Shown here piece after piece: positions 33,762 to 42,291 of a stretch of 64,000 bases of DNA. The translations under genes and the position numbers were made by a program. The stretch spans positions 7,688,001 to 7,752,000 of the forward strand of contig NZ_CP032698.1 of NCBI RefSeq assembly GCF_003627815.1. The letters are read 5' to 3'. The notes under the pieces were generated by a model, which searched no databases, was not told the origin of the DNA, and saw nothing but the letters and a program-made list of their open reading frames with translations. Origin of the DNA: Streptomyces hundungensis. GTDB taxonomy: Bacteria > Actinomycetota > Actinomycetes > Streptomycetales > Streptomycetaceae. Every line of letters begins with the position of its first letter. Positions within the stretch are counted from its first letter, which is position 1.

Positions 33762-33916
33762 GATCGGCTCCCTTTCTCCGCTCCCACCCTGTGGCGGGCC
33801 GCGGGGAAAAGTCCAAGAGATGTTGGATCTCGCTGTGAGAAGCCGTCGTTATGGGCGCAGGTCAACCGGCTTTCGTCGCGCGGCGGTTGGCTCGGCGGTT
33901 GCTAGGGTGGCCGATC

Positions 33917-34594
33917 ATGGACGTGAGTGCGGCAGTGGAAGACCGGATGATCGCCGTCCCCGCGGGGCAGGTGACCCTGTCGGACCGGCGGACCCGGCGC
34001 AGTTGGGGAGTCGACCTCGCCGCCTACCGCTTGGCCGCGTCCCCCGTGACCCAGGAGCGCTACGCGAAGGTCACCGGTGCACGGCCCAGCACCTCACAAG
34101 GCGACCGGCTGCCCGTGGAAGGGGTCTCCTGGCTGGACGCGGTCGGGTACTGCAACCGCCTCTCCGAACAGGAGGGATTGACGCCCGTCTATCGGGAGGG
34201 CGAGGGCGGAGCCATCGAGTGGGACGCGGCCGGCGACGGCTATCGCCTACCGACCGAGGCCGAATGGGAACACGCCTGCCGCGCCGGTACGTCCGAGGCG
34301 CGGTACGGGCCCCTCGACGAGATCGCCTGGCACCGGGGCAACTCCGGGGAGCGCGTGCACGAGGTGGGTGGCAGACGGCCCAACGCATGGGGACTGCACG
34401 ACATGCTGGGCAACGTCTGGGAATGGTGCTGGGACGTCTATGACGCCGAGGTCTATGGCAGCTACCGGGTGTTGCGGGGCGGCGGATGGTTCGACGAGCC
34501 CTGGAGCTGCCGGGCCTCCGTGCGCCGCCGCAGCCACCCGACCTTCCGGATCGACGACGTGGGGTTCCGCGTAGCGCGGTCCGGCTCGGCGTGA
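33917..34594 (+). CDS. SUMF1/FGE-fold protein lacking one catalytic cysteine
   Basis: A 225-residue formylglycine-generating-enzyme-fold protein: SPVTQERYAKVTG, PVEGVSWLDAVGYCNRLSEQEG, DGYRLPTEAEWEHACRAGT, WGLHDMLGNVWEWCWD and YRVLRGGGWFDEPWSCRASVRR with VGFRVAR at the end. True FGEs have a copper-binding Cys pair five residues apart after RGGS; here the first is Asp (GGGWFD) and only the second Cys remains (WSC). So sulfatase activation is unlikely, and no sulfatase gene is near. Other members of the fold (EgtB-like, or lectin-like modules) act differently. Function open. Confidence 0.88.
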   Translation: MDVSAAVEDRMIAVPAGQVTLSDRRTRRSWGVDLAAYRLAASPVTQERYAKVTGARPSTSQGDRLPVEGVSWLDAVGYCNRLSEQEGLTPVYREGEGGAIEWDAAGDGYRLPTEAEWEHACRAGTSEARYGPLDEIAWHRGNSGERVHEVGGRRPNAWGLHDMLGNVWEWCWDVYDAEVYGSYRVLRGGGWFDEPWSCRASVRRRSHPTFRIDDVGFRVARSGSA

Positions 34595-35321
34595 CGCGGG
34601 TGTGACGTGCGTACCCGAACCTTTACCTACGCTTGCTCAACTCCCGTTCCGCCAGCCTGATTTGGCGCGGGCCGGGCGGGGGACAATGGCAGTGAGCGCA
34701 TCTCCGTGAGTGGTCGGCCCGGGTGCCGACGCGGCCGGAGACGGCCCTTCGGCGGGCCCTGCCCACCGCGCTCCGGACGACGTAACCGGCCCGCCGTGAC
34801 AGGGACGGTCGAACCGTGCCGGGCGCACGGCACTCGACGCGGAGAACCGCCCCGCCAGGCACGCGAGGTGCACGGGTGAAGGGCGGCCCTCATGCGGAGA
34901 GGTCGGAGTCGATTATCGGGCGGCGCAGCCAAATCCCTTCCAGCTGAAGGGCTTTGTGCCGGCGCCGCGTTGCTCGACATTTCGACACGTATTCATGAGT
35001 CCTGGCCGGTCGCGAGGTTGGAGTGCGCCGGATTCGGTTCAGCGACTCGTCATGCGTCACCACCCGTGAGTTCCGCGTGTCTTTGTCTCGTCGTCCGGTT
35101 CATGCGCTTGACTTGGTCGAGTCGGCGTCTCACACCCGACGCCCTCGGACCGGCGGCGTGTCGCCGGTTCTGGCCATCCTGCCGTGTTGTATTCCTGGTG
35201 CCCGGTCATATTCCTGGCGCACGCGAACATCGGATTCGTGTCACGCGGTTATTCCGGCCGCCAACCGGGCCGGAACACCGCCTTCGGAGTGGCCGCGTAA
35301 CTTTCGAATGAAGGAGTCGAA
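34595..35321. other. 727-base gap without a recognisable gene
   Basis: Both strands were read. The left half (to about 34980) is GC-rich without a coding frame of typical codon use; the right half is clearly poorer in GC. A TTGACT element at 35108 could be a -35 box, but no matching -10 at 17 bases was found. The Cys/Arg-rich frame at 34892-35311 lacks third-position GC bias and was not accepted. Confidence 0.5.
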
Positions 35322-37244
35322 ATGTGGGGCGTGGGTCGACGGAGCTTCATGACCGTGGCGGGGTCACTCGTGACGATGGCGGCGACGGGCACGCCGGCCC
35401 TGGCCAGCGGCCACGCCCGGGACGCGGCGACAGCCACCGAGTACGTGGACGTACAACTGCTCAGCATCACCGACCTGCACGGATACCTTCAGGCTCCGCC
35501 CGCGAGCGACGCCGTCATCACGGGCGCGGGCGGGAAACAGTTCACCGTGGGCGGCGTGCCCTATATGGCCACGCACCTCAAGAACCTGCGGGCAGGCCAC
35601 ACCAACACGCTGTTCTTCGCACAGGGAGACCTGTTCTCGGGCTGGTCGTTTCCGGCCGCCTCACTGGCCGACGAACCCACCATCGAGGCGTTGAACCGGA
35701 TGGGGCTCGACTTCTCGACGGCCGGAAACCACGAGTTCGATCGCACCCCCGGTTTCCTGATCGACCACATGGAAAAGGGCAAACCGTACGCGGGTGAGGG
35801 CTGGACGAACAGTTTCCCCGACTCCACCGGACGCACCTTCCCCGGCGCGAAGTTCCGTTACTATTCGGCCAACATGCTGTGGGGGACTTCCGGAAAGAGC
35901 GTCCTTCCCCCGGTCAATGTGGAATGGGTACGCGGCCCCGGCGGGCGGCGCCTTCCGATCGGCTTCATCCACCTCACGGTCACCGGAACGGACACGGGCT
36001 CCACGAGTTTCCAGACCGCGTTGCGCATGTCCCAAGAGGTCGCGACGGCCAACTACTACGCGGCGCTGCTCAAAGCGCGAGGCGTCAACGCGATCGTGCT
36101 CAGCATGCACGACGGGGCCGTCGCCGGAAGCGACTTCAATAGCGGCAGCACCCCCTCGGGTCCCGCCTACGACCTCGCGCTCACCGTGTCCTCCGACATC
36201 GACGCGATCGTCACCGGCCACTGGCACTACGCGTTCAACATGATGGTGCCCGACCCGTCGGGCCGGCCGCGCCCGTTCGTCGAGGCGGGCTGCCACGCGC
36301 AGATCATCAACGAGATCAATCTGCGTCTTGACCCCGTGACGGGCAAGGTCGTACGCGAGCTGACCACCTCCACCAACCACCCCAACACCCATGACGTGAC
36401 GCCCGACCCGGACCTCAAGGAGACCGCCGACTACTGGAGCGGTTACGCCGACAACCGGGGCGCGACCCGCATCGGACGGCAGACGGCCTCGTTCACCCGC
36501 AGCCTGAACAGCTTCGGCGAGAGCACCATGGGCAACCTCACCGCCGACTGGGCGCTGTGGGCCGGCGGCCAGAAGCTCGACCCCTTCGACACCGGGAACA
36601 TCCACCCCAACGTCCCCGCCCAACTCGCCCTGATCGCGGTCGCGCCCCGCCAGGGCTCCTGCGTCATCAACGACGACCTCGTCCTCGACGCGACCGTGCA
36701 GGGGGCCGTCTCCTACCGCAAGGCCTTCAACGCGGTCGGCTACGGGGACCCGATCGTCACGGCCACCGTCACCGGCCAGTGCATCCACGACACCCTGGAA
36801 CAGCAGTGGAAGATGAAGGGGACCGTCCTCACCTACGCGCCCCTGGCCGTCTCCCACAACGTGCGGTACACCTTCGACGCCGCCGGGGCGGTCGGCAACC
36901 GTGTGAACCCGGCGGACGTCCTGATCGACGGCACCCCGCTCGACCTGCGAGCCACCTACCGGATCGCCGTCACGGCGTACACCCTGATCGGCGCCGACGA
37001 CTACCCGGCCCTGGGGACGTACACCCAACCGGTGCGCCACACAAGGGACTTCGAGAGCTTCATCGCCTACGTCCAGAGCCAGGCCGTCCTCACCCCGGCC
37101 CCACTGGGCCGCGTCACCGCGCGCTCCGTGAGCGCCGTACGCGCGGACACCGGGCAGCTGCTGCCGGTACCCGCGACGCGCAGCGCGGACATCACCCCCC
37201 GGGTAGCGTCGGCCGGCACGGGCAGCGGCCGAGGACGCTGCTGA
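35322..37244 (+). CDS. Tat-exported bifunctional metallophosphatase/5'-nucleotidase
   Basis: A 640-residue exported enzyme. The signal peptide contains the twin arginine in GRRSFMTVAGSL and ends near ALASG. The metallophosphatase domain has LLSITDLHGYL (metal ligands Asp and His), FFAQGDLFSGWS, FSTAGNHEFDRT (GNHEFD motif), and VTGHWHYAFN with the final His pair; the 5'-nucleotidase C-terminal domain follows with SFGESTMGNLTADW. Such enzymes release phosphate from nucleotides outside the cell. ATG at 35322 follows GAAGGAGT. The Arg/Ser-rich last 40 residues look disordered. Single gene, regulation by phosphate possible but no PHO box was recognised. Confidence 0.94.
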   Translation: MWGVGRRSFMTVAGSLVTMAATGTPALASGHARDAATATEYVDVQLLSITDLHGYLQAPPASDAVITGAGGKQFTVGGVPYMATHLKNLRAGHTNTLFFAQGDLFSGWSFPAASLADEPTIEALNRMGLDFSTAGNHEFDRTPGFLIDHMEKGKPYAGEGWTNSFPDSTGRTFPGAKFRYYSANMLWGTSGKSVLPPVNVEWVRGPGGRRLPIGFIHLTVTGTDTGSTSFQTALRMSQEVATANYYAALLKARGVNAIVLSMHDGAVAGSDFNSGSTPSGPAYDLALTVSSDIDAIVTGHWHYAFNMMVPDPSGRPRPFVEAGCHAQIINEINLRLDPVTGKVVRELTTSTNHPNTHDVTPDPDLKETADYWSGYADNRGATRIGRQTASFTRSLNSFGESTMGNLTADWALWAGGQKLDPFDTGNIHPNVPAQLALIAVAPRQGSCVINDDLVLDATVQGAVSYRKAFNAVGYGDPIVTATVTGQCIHDTLEQQWKMKGTVLTYAPLAVSHNVRYTFDAAGAVGNRVNPADVLIDGTPLDLRATYRIAVTAYTLIGADDYPALGTYTQPVRHTRDFESFIAYVQSQAVLTPAPLGRVTARSVSAVRADTGQLLPVPATRSADITPRVASAGTGSGRGRC

Positions 37245-37407
37245 CCGGCGCCACGACAGCCGGAGAGGTGACATCGGCAGCGGGGGAGGCGACATCGACG
37301 ACTCCGTACCGTCGAAGAACGCGGAGCGGCGGCCCTCACGTAGGGTCGACCACGGTGGTGCGGCACGGGGCCCGCCACCGTGATCGCCCGTCGTCCGGAG
37401 GCCGACC

Positions 37408-38664
37408 CTGAGTACCGTCACCGCCGAGATCGTGTCGGCCGTCCTCCTCATCGGCGTGCTGGCCTTCGCCGTCGTACGCCCCCGCGGCCTGCCGGAAGCG
37501 GTTGCGGCGCTTCCCGCGGCGGGACTCGTCGTCGCTCTCGGCGCGGTCTCGCCCGCCGAAGCGTGGCAACAGACCCGCGATCTGCTGCCCGTGGTGGGCT
37601 TCCTCGCCGCGGTGCTCGTCCTGGCCCAACTCTGCGACGACGAGGGCCTGTTCGCGGCCGCCGGTGACGTCGTCGCCCGGGTCTGCGGGGCGAGCGCCCA
37701 GCGCCTGCTCGGCGGGGTCTTCGTCGTCGCGGCGGTCATCACCGCCGTCCTCAGCCTGGACGCGACCGTCGTGCTGCTCACCCCCGTGGTGTTCGCGACG
37801 GCCGCCCGCGCCGGAGTCCGGGCCCGCCCGCATGTGTACGCCACCGCGCACCTGGCGAACTCGGCCTCCCTGCTGTTGCCCGTCTCCAACCTCACCAACC
37901 TGCTGGCGCTGGCCGCGAGCGGCCTCTCCTTCACGAGGTTCGCCGCGCTGATGACGCTGCCCTGGCTGGCCGCCATCGCCGTGGAGTACGCGATCTTCCG
38001 CGTCTTCTTCCGCGGCGACCTGGCCGCCCACCCCGGCGGGGCACGGTCCGCGGACGCCACACCGATGCCCGTGTTCACGCTCGTCGTCCTGGCGCTGACG
38101 CTCGGCGGATTCGTGGTGACCTCGTTCGCGGGCCTCAGCCCGGCCTGGGCCGCGCTCGCGGGCGCCCTCGTCCTCGCCGTACGCGGCCTGGTGCGGCGGC
38201 GCACCACGCCACGCGCGCTGGTCGCCTCGGCCGGCATCCCGTTCTGTGTGTTCGTGCTCGGCCTCGGCATCGTCGTCAAGGCCGTCGTGGACAACGGGCT
38301 CGGCTCGGCCATCGGCCGGCTGCTGCCGGGCGGGGAGTCGCTGCCCGCCCTGCTCGCGGTCGTCGCCGTCGCCGCCGTCCTGTCGAACCTCATCAACAAC
38401 CTGCCCGCCGTTCTCGCCCTGCTCCCGGTGGCGGCGTCGGGCGGTCCGGGGCCGGTCCTCGCCGTCCTCATCGGCGTCAACCTCGGCCCCAACCTCACCT
38501 ACGTCGGCTCGCTCGCCACCCTGCTGTGGCGGCGCATCCTGCATGAACACGACGACGCGCCCCGACTGGGTCACTTCACCCGCCTCGGGCTGCTGACGGT
38601 TCCCGCCACACTGGTCCCGGCGACCGCCGCGCTGTGGGTGGCACTGCACACGATCGGAGGCTGA
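37408..38664 (+). CDS. SLC13/ArsB-type permease
   Basis: A 418-residue membrane protein with about ten to eleven helices. Two internal repeats are suggested by hairpin-like segments LANSASLLLPVSNLTNLLALAASGL and LSNLINNLPAVLALLPV with GVNLGPNLTYVGSLATLLW, as in ArsB/NhaD/CitT transporters (ion transporter superfamily). Substrate not deducible; arsenite or dicarboxylates are typical for the group. The start is CTG at 37408 with GGAGG six bases upstream, giving MSTVTAEIVSAV; GTG at 37432 is the fallback. A universal stress protein gene follows nine bases after the stop. Confidence 0.85.
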   Translation: MSTVTAEIVSAVLLIGVLAFAVVRPRGLPEAVAALPAAGLVVALGAVSPAEAWQQTRDLLPVVGFLAAVLVLAQLCDDEGLFAAAGDVVARVCGASAQRLLGGVFVVAAVITAVLSLDATVVLLTPVVFATAARAGVRARPHVYATAHLANSASLLLPVSNLTNLLALAASGLSFTRFAALMTLPWLAAIAVEYAIFRVFFRGDLAAHPGGARSADATPMPVFTLVVLALTLGGFVVTSFAGLSPAWAALAGALVLAVRGLVRRRTTPRALVASAGIPFCVFVLGLGIVVKAVVDNGLGSAIGRLLPGGESLPALLAVVAVAAVLSNLINNLPAVLALLPVAASGGPGPVLAVLIGVNLGPNLTYVGSLATLLWRRILHEHDDAPRLGHFTRLGLLTVPATLVPATAALWVALHTIGG

Positions 38665-38673
38665 TCGCATTCC

Positions 38674-39174
38674 ATGAGCGTCATCATCTGGATCACCGAG
38701 GGCGCCTGGCCCGCCTGCGTGGACGCCGCCCGCGAGCACACGGCCGCGGACGCCGACCTCGTCCTCCTGCACGTCACCGACGACGACGTGGCCGAGGCCG
38801 CGCACGGCGCGTTCGCCGGACTTCTCGGCCGCGGCCACCGCCAACGCGACCCCGGCACCCGGCTCGAAGACCTCGCCCGGGCCGCCGACGAGGAACTCTT
38901 CGCCCAGGCCGAGCGAGCCCTCGGTCGCCCCGCCCGCCGCCTCGCGCTGCACGGCCGCGCCGAACAGCAGGTCGTGCGCGCGGCGGAGGGCGCCACCCTC
39001 CTGGTCTGCGCCCGCGACGGCGACCACAGCCACCTCGGGCCGCGCAGCCTCGGCCCGGCCACCCGGTTCGTCGTCGACCACGCGCCGTGCCCGGTCCTGC
39101 TGGTCTGGCCCGACACGGCCCCCGGCCTCGGATCGCTCCCCCCACCGCCGCCGCCCCACCCCTCCGGTCGCTGA
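38674..39174 (+). CDS. Universal stress protein family
   Basis: A 166-residue UspA-fold protein. It opens [19 protein letters not shown], has [14 protein letters not shown] after strand 2, and ends with the nucleotide-binding pattern [27 protein letters not shown], where [11 protein letters not shown] stands in for G-x2-G-x9-GS. The last 20 residues are Pro-rich. Nine bases separate it from the permease, so the two are cotranscribed and it may regulate the transporter, as fused or adjacent Usp domains often do. Confidence 0.88.
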   Translation: MSVIIWITEGAWPACVDAAREHTAADADLVLLHVTDDDVAEAAHGAFAGLLGRGHRQRDPGTRLEDLARAADEELFAQAERALGRPARRLALHGRAEQQVVRAAEGATLLVCARDGDHSHLGPRSLGPATRFVVDHAPCPVLLVWPDTAPGLGSLPPPPPPHPSGR

Positions 39175-39322
39175 GCGCGTACCGCTTCCGGGCCCGTTGG
39201 CGAGTGGGCGAGACCGGGCGCTAGCCTTGGGGGAGCGGCGATCTCCGGTCTTCCGGATCGGGCCCCACCCGCGCGAACCACGCCCAGAGCTCGGGCAAGG
39301 GTGCCCCTCAGGTAGGAGAGGT

Positions 39323-39814
39323 ATGTCCGAGGAAGCCCCCTGGTCCCGGGCGGTCACCGAGCCGGTGGACCCCGATGTCGCACCGGCCGACCTCACACGC
39401 CGCTCGAACACCGCGCCGGGCCAAGGACCGGTCGTCGCGGTGGTGGCGCTCGGGGGTGCGATCGGCGCCTGCGCCCGCTACGGCGCCTCGCTCCTGTGGA
39501 CCACCGCGCCGGACTCGTTCCCCTGGACGACATTGCTGGTCAACGCCGTGGGCTGCGCCGTGATCGGCGTGTTCATGGTGCTGATCACCGAGGCGTGGAC
39601 CACCCACCGTCTCGTACGCCCCTTCTTCGGGACCGGCGTGCTCGGCGGCTTCACCACCTTCTCGACGTACACCGTCGACATCCAGAAACTCCTGACCGCG
39701 GGCCACCCCCGCGCCGCCCTCGGCTATCTCGCGCTGACGCTGCTCGCGGCGCTCGCGGCGGTGTGGAGCGCGGTGTGGCTGACCCGGCGCGCACTGGTGC
39801 GGAGGCAGCGATGA
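39323..39814 (+). CDS. crcB: CrcB/FluC fluoride channel subunit, first copy
   Basis: A 163-residue Fluc-type protein with four membrane segments. Conserved parts are [34 protein letters not shown] and [11 protein letters not shown], the last holding the phenylalanine box and central sodium site. A 35-residue acidic tail precedes the first helix. Fluc proteins form dimers that let fluoride leak out of the cytoplasm. ATG at 39323 follows GTAGGAGAGGT. The stop overlaps the DUF190 start (ATGA), and a second crcB follows, so a heterodimer is likely. Confidence 0.95.
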   Translation: MSEEAPWSRAVTEPVDPDVAPADLTRRSNTAPGQGPVVAVVALGGAIGACARYGASLLWTTAPDSFPWTTLLVNAVGCAVIGVFMVLITEAWTTHRLVRPFFGTGVLGGFTTFSTYTVDIQKLLTAGHPRAALGYLALTLLAALAAVWSAVWLTRRALVRRQR

Positions 39815-40158
39815 CCAGACTGACCGGACGGGCCCTGCGGGTCACGATCCTCATCGGCGAGAGCGATCTGTGGCACCACCGGCCCGTCTACACCGAGATC
39901 GTGCACCGGGCCCACGCGGCCGGACTCGCCGGCGCCAGCGTGTTCCGCGGCATCGAGGGGTTCGGCGCCTCCTCCCTCATCCACACCCAGCGCCTGTTGT
40001 CGCTGAGCGAGGACCTGCCCGTGGCGATCGTCATCGTGGACGACGAGGACCGTGTCCGTGCCTTCCTGCCGCAGTTGGACGAGCTGGTCACCGAAGGCCT
40101 GGTGATGCTCGACGACTGCGAGGTCATCCGGTACGTGGGACGGGAGCGCGCCAAGTGA
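39811..40158 (+). CDS. DUF190 family protein
   Basis: A 115-residue PII-like fold protein: [44 protein letters not shown], then [25 protein letters not shown] and [16 protein letters not shown]190 proteins accompany crcB genes across bacteria, and the ferredoxin-like fold suggests ligand sensing or channel regulation. ATG overlaps the upstream crcB stop by four bases, and its own stop overlaps the GTG of the second crcB by four bases, giving a fully coupled three-gene operon. Confidence 0.95.
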   Translation: MTRLTGRALRVTILIGESDLWHHRPVYTEIVHRAHAAGLAGASVFRGIEGFGASSLIHTQRLLSLSEDLPVAIVIVDDEDRVRAFLPQLDELVTEGLVMLDDCEVIRYVGRERAK

Positions 40159-40529
40159 CCTGGCTGTGGGTGGTGTTGGGGGCGGCCATCGGCGCTCCGC
40201 TGCGCTATCTCACCGACCGGGCCGTGCAGAAGCGGCACGACAGTCTCTTCCCTTGGGGCACCTTCACCGTCAACGTCGTCGGCTGTCTGATCCTGGGCGC
40301 GCTGACCGGCGCGGTCACCGAGGGCGCCGCGTCCTCACAGGTGCAGCTGCTCCTGGGCACAGGCCTCTGCGGGGCGTTGACGACGTACTCCACGTTCTCG
40401 TACGAGACTCTCCGGCTCGCCGAGGACGGAGCCAGGGCCTACGCCGCTGCGAACGTCGTCCTGAGCGTGGTGGCGGGGCTCGGTGCGGCCTTCGCGGGCG
40501 TGGCGCTGGCCGAAGCCCTCTGGGGCTGA
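40155..40529 (+). CDS. crcB: CrcB/FluC fluoride channel subunit, second copy
   Basis: A 124-residue Fluc protein of minimal length with four helices. Signatures are [37 protein letters not shown] and [23 protein letters not shown] at 40155 is inside the GTGA overlap with DUF190. Unlike the first copy it has no N-terminal tail. In actinobacteria such pairs form hetero-dimeric channels with antiparallel subunits. Confidence 0.95.
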   Translation: MTWLWVVLGAAIGAPLRYLTDRAVQKRHDSLFPWGTFTVNVVGCLILGALTGAVTEGAASSQVQLLLGTGLCGALTTYSTFSYETLRLAEDGARAYAAANVVLSVVAGLGAAFAGVALAEALWG

Positions 40530-40530
40530 C

Positions 40531-40567
40531 CGCTCCCCCCGAACCCGGCTGAAACGGGCAGGGAGCG
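40531..40567 (+). terminator. Probable terminator of the crcB operon
   Basis: CGCTCCC (40531-40537) and GGGAGCG (40561-40567) can pair around a loop that itself contains CCCG and CGGG. It starts right after the second crcB stop. Confidence 0.5.
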
Positions 40568-40612
40568 CGACCATCCGGCAGTCGCCCGCGCGCAACCGAT
40601 CGCGGCGCTTTT

Positions 40613-40634
40613 ACGTCTACGTGCCTGTAGACGT
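40613..40634. promoter_or_regulatory. Inverted repeat, probable operator of the PAP2 gene
   Basis: ACGTCTAC (40613-40620) and GTAGACGT (40627-40634) are perfect arms around GTGCCT. It lies about 105 bases upstream of the PAP2 start, where a TetR-like operator would sit. No regulator gene is adjacent, so the binding protein is unknown. Confidence 0.5.
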
Positions 40635-40739
40635 TAGTGTTCCGTCCATCCGCACGACCACCGCACGGCCCCTCCACGCCGTGCCCCGTTGTCCAGGGCG
40701 CCGCCCGCACCGCCTCGACCCACCGGAGAGCCCCACCCC

Positions 40740-41357
40740 ATGACCAGCCCCACGCCCACACCTCAGGCCCTGGACGGTGCGTCCATCGACGGCGGCCTGT
40801 ATGGCGACATCACCGACTTCGCCCGGCACACCCACTGGCTGAACGGGCCGGTGTCCGCCTACACCAGCTACGGCATCGCCCTGTTCGCGGTGTTCATGCT
40901 CGCCGGCTGGTGGATCGCCCGGCGCAAGGACGCCTCGGTGATGGCGGCGGCGCTGGCCGCTCCGATCGCGATGGTGCTCGCGTACGGGGTGAACGACGCG
41001 GTCAAATCGGTGTTCACGGAGGTGCGGCCCTGTCGTGCGCTCCCGCACGACTTCCTGATCGAGAAGTGCCCGCCGCTTGACGACTACGCCTTCCCCAGCA
41101 ACCACACCACGGTCGCGGCGGCCGCCGCCGTCGCCCTGTTCCTGGTAGACCGCCGGCTCGGCGCGATCGCCGCGATCGCCGCACTCCTGATGGGCGCCTC
41201 CCGCGTGTACGTCGGCGCGCACTACCCCCACGACGTGCTGGTCGCCTTCGTGACCGGGGCCGTGGTGGCGTTCGCCGTGACGTGGTCCGCACGGCGGTAC
41301 GGGGGCCCGCTCGTCGAGCGTCTGCGCGCAGGCGCCCTGAAGCCGCTGCTCGCCTGA
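40740..41357 (+). CDS. PAP2-family membrane phosphatase
   Basis: A 205-residue membrane protein with five to six helices and a complete PAP2 signature: KSVFTEVRPC (motif 1, K-x6-RP), FPSNHTT (motif 2, SNH in place of SGH) and SRVYVGAHYPHDV (motif 3, SR-x5-H-x3-D). It should dephosphorylate a lipid or undecaprenyl pyrophosphate on the outer face of the membrane. ATG at 40740 follows GGAGAG. A palindromic operator lies about 105 bases upstream. Compare the PAP2-like protein at 7432, which lacks these residues. Confidence 0.93.
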   Translation: MTSPTPTPQALDGASIDGGLYGDITDFARHTHWLNGPVSAYTSYGIALFAVFMLAGWWIARRKDASVMAAALAAPIAMVLAYGVNDAVKSVFTEVRPCRALPHDFLIEKCPPLDDYAFPSNHTTVAAAAAVALFLVDRRLGAIAAIAALLMGASRVYVGAHYPHDVLVAFVTGAVVAFAVTWSARRYGGPLVERLRAGALKPLLA

Positions 41358-41456
41358 GAGCCGACGCCCCCACAGGGGGCAGCGCGGGCGGCGATTTCCG
41401 CATCTCGGGGCGCGGCCCTGTGTCCAGGCCGGGCACGAACGCCTAGGCTCGGCCGG

Positions 41457-42137
41457 GTGCTGCGAATCGTCGATGAACTCGCCGGCCCCGGCCCCCTGCG
41501 CGTCCACGCGCACGCCCCCGCCGACAACGACCCCGGGACCGCGCTGCGGGTGCTCCTGACCGCTGACGTGCTGGCGCGCGTCGTCGAGATGCGCGGCAGG
41601 GCGGTGCTCATCGGATGGACCGGACCGAAGACCGAGGCGGCCGCCGCGATCCGCCCGCCCGACGCCGAGGGCGAACCGGCCCGAATCGCACAGGAGTTGG
41701 GCGGCCCGCCCGGCGTCCAGCTCACCAGCGGTATGTACGAGGGCGCGGGCGTCGCCTGCCTTCAGATCGGACGGGCGGCCCTGCCCCCGCTCCAGGGCCT
41801 CGACCCGTTGGCGGTACGTCTGGTGCTGCTCAGCCACCCGTATGAGGAACCGGTCTCCATCACGGCCGAGGAGATCGCCGAAGCAGGCCACGCGCTGGCC
41901 CGCTGGCGGCGAGCCGTGGCGGCCTGGGCCGAACACCCCTCGAAGCCGATCCCCGCCGACCTCAAGTCGACGGCCCGCACCGCCCTGGACCACCGGCTCG
42001 ACACCTCAGCCGTTCTGCGTCTGCTGCACGCTCTGGCGACGGCCGACGATGTCCCCGAGGGCGCCAAGTTCGAGACCGTCGCCCACCTCGATCGCGTCCT
42101 GGGCCTCGAACTCGTCCGCGAGGTCGGCCTGGTGTGA
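41457..42137 (+). CDS. Cysteinyl-tRNA-synthetase-like protein without catalytic motifs
   Basis: A 226-residue protein whose second half recalls the CysRS C-terminal helical region: LDPLAVRLVLLSHPYEEPVSITAEEI corresponds to the DPLALRL...Y-PLNFT part that follows KMSKS, then ALARWRRAVAAW. The first half has TADVLARVVEMRGRAVLIGW at the place of the Rossmann start. The HIGH motif is absent (the segment reads VHAHAPADNDPGTAL) and so is KMSKS (SGMYEGAGVACLQI). CysRS is about 460 residues, so half the enzyme is missing. Aminoacylation is therefore not expected. GTG at 41457 is the start; no partner gene is visible. Confidence 0.72.
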   Translation: MLRIVDELAGPGPLRVHAHAPADNDPGTALRVLLTADVLARVVEMRGRAVLIGWTGPKTEAAAAIRPPDAEGEPARIAQELGGPPGVQLTSGMYEGAGVACLQIGRAALPPLQGLDPLAVRLVLLSHPYEEPVSITAEEIAEAGHALARWRRAVAAWAEHPSKPIPADLKSTARTALDHRLDTSAVLRLLHALATADDVPEGAKFETVAHLDRVLGLELVREVGLV

Positions 42138-42291
42138 AGCCGCCCAAAGGGCGTTTCCGGCACGGCGGTTGAGGACGAAGAAGTGCGCCCCGGGCCGAGC
42201 ACGACGAAATGCTCTCGAATTCCTTGAGCGTTCATGACGCCCCCATGACCCATGACCCATGCCTCATGACGGATGGTGAATTGCCACTGCG

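Noticed and set aside
34892..35311. 139-residue open frame in the gap before the 5'-nucleotidase
   Set aside because: Poor third-position GC bias, many Cys and Arg, no ribosome site.
35661..38498. 945-residue minus-strand open frame opposite nucleotidase and permease
   Set aside because: Shadow of plus-strand genes; Arg/Ser/Thr-rich without domains.
39175..39322. Fluoride riboswitch upstream of the first crcB
   Set aside because: The leader does not show the conserved crcB riboswitch core; only a purine-rich ribosome site and short hairpins are seen.
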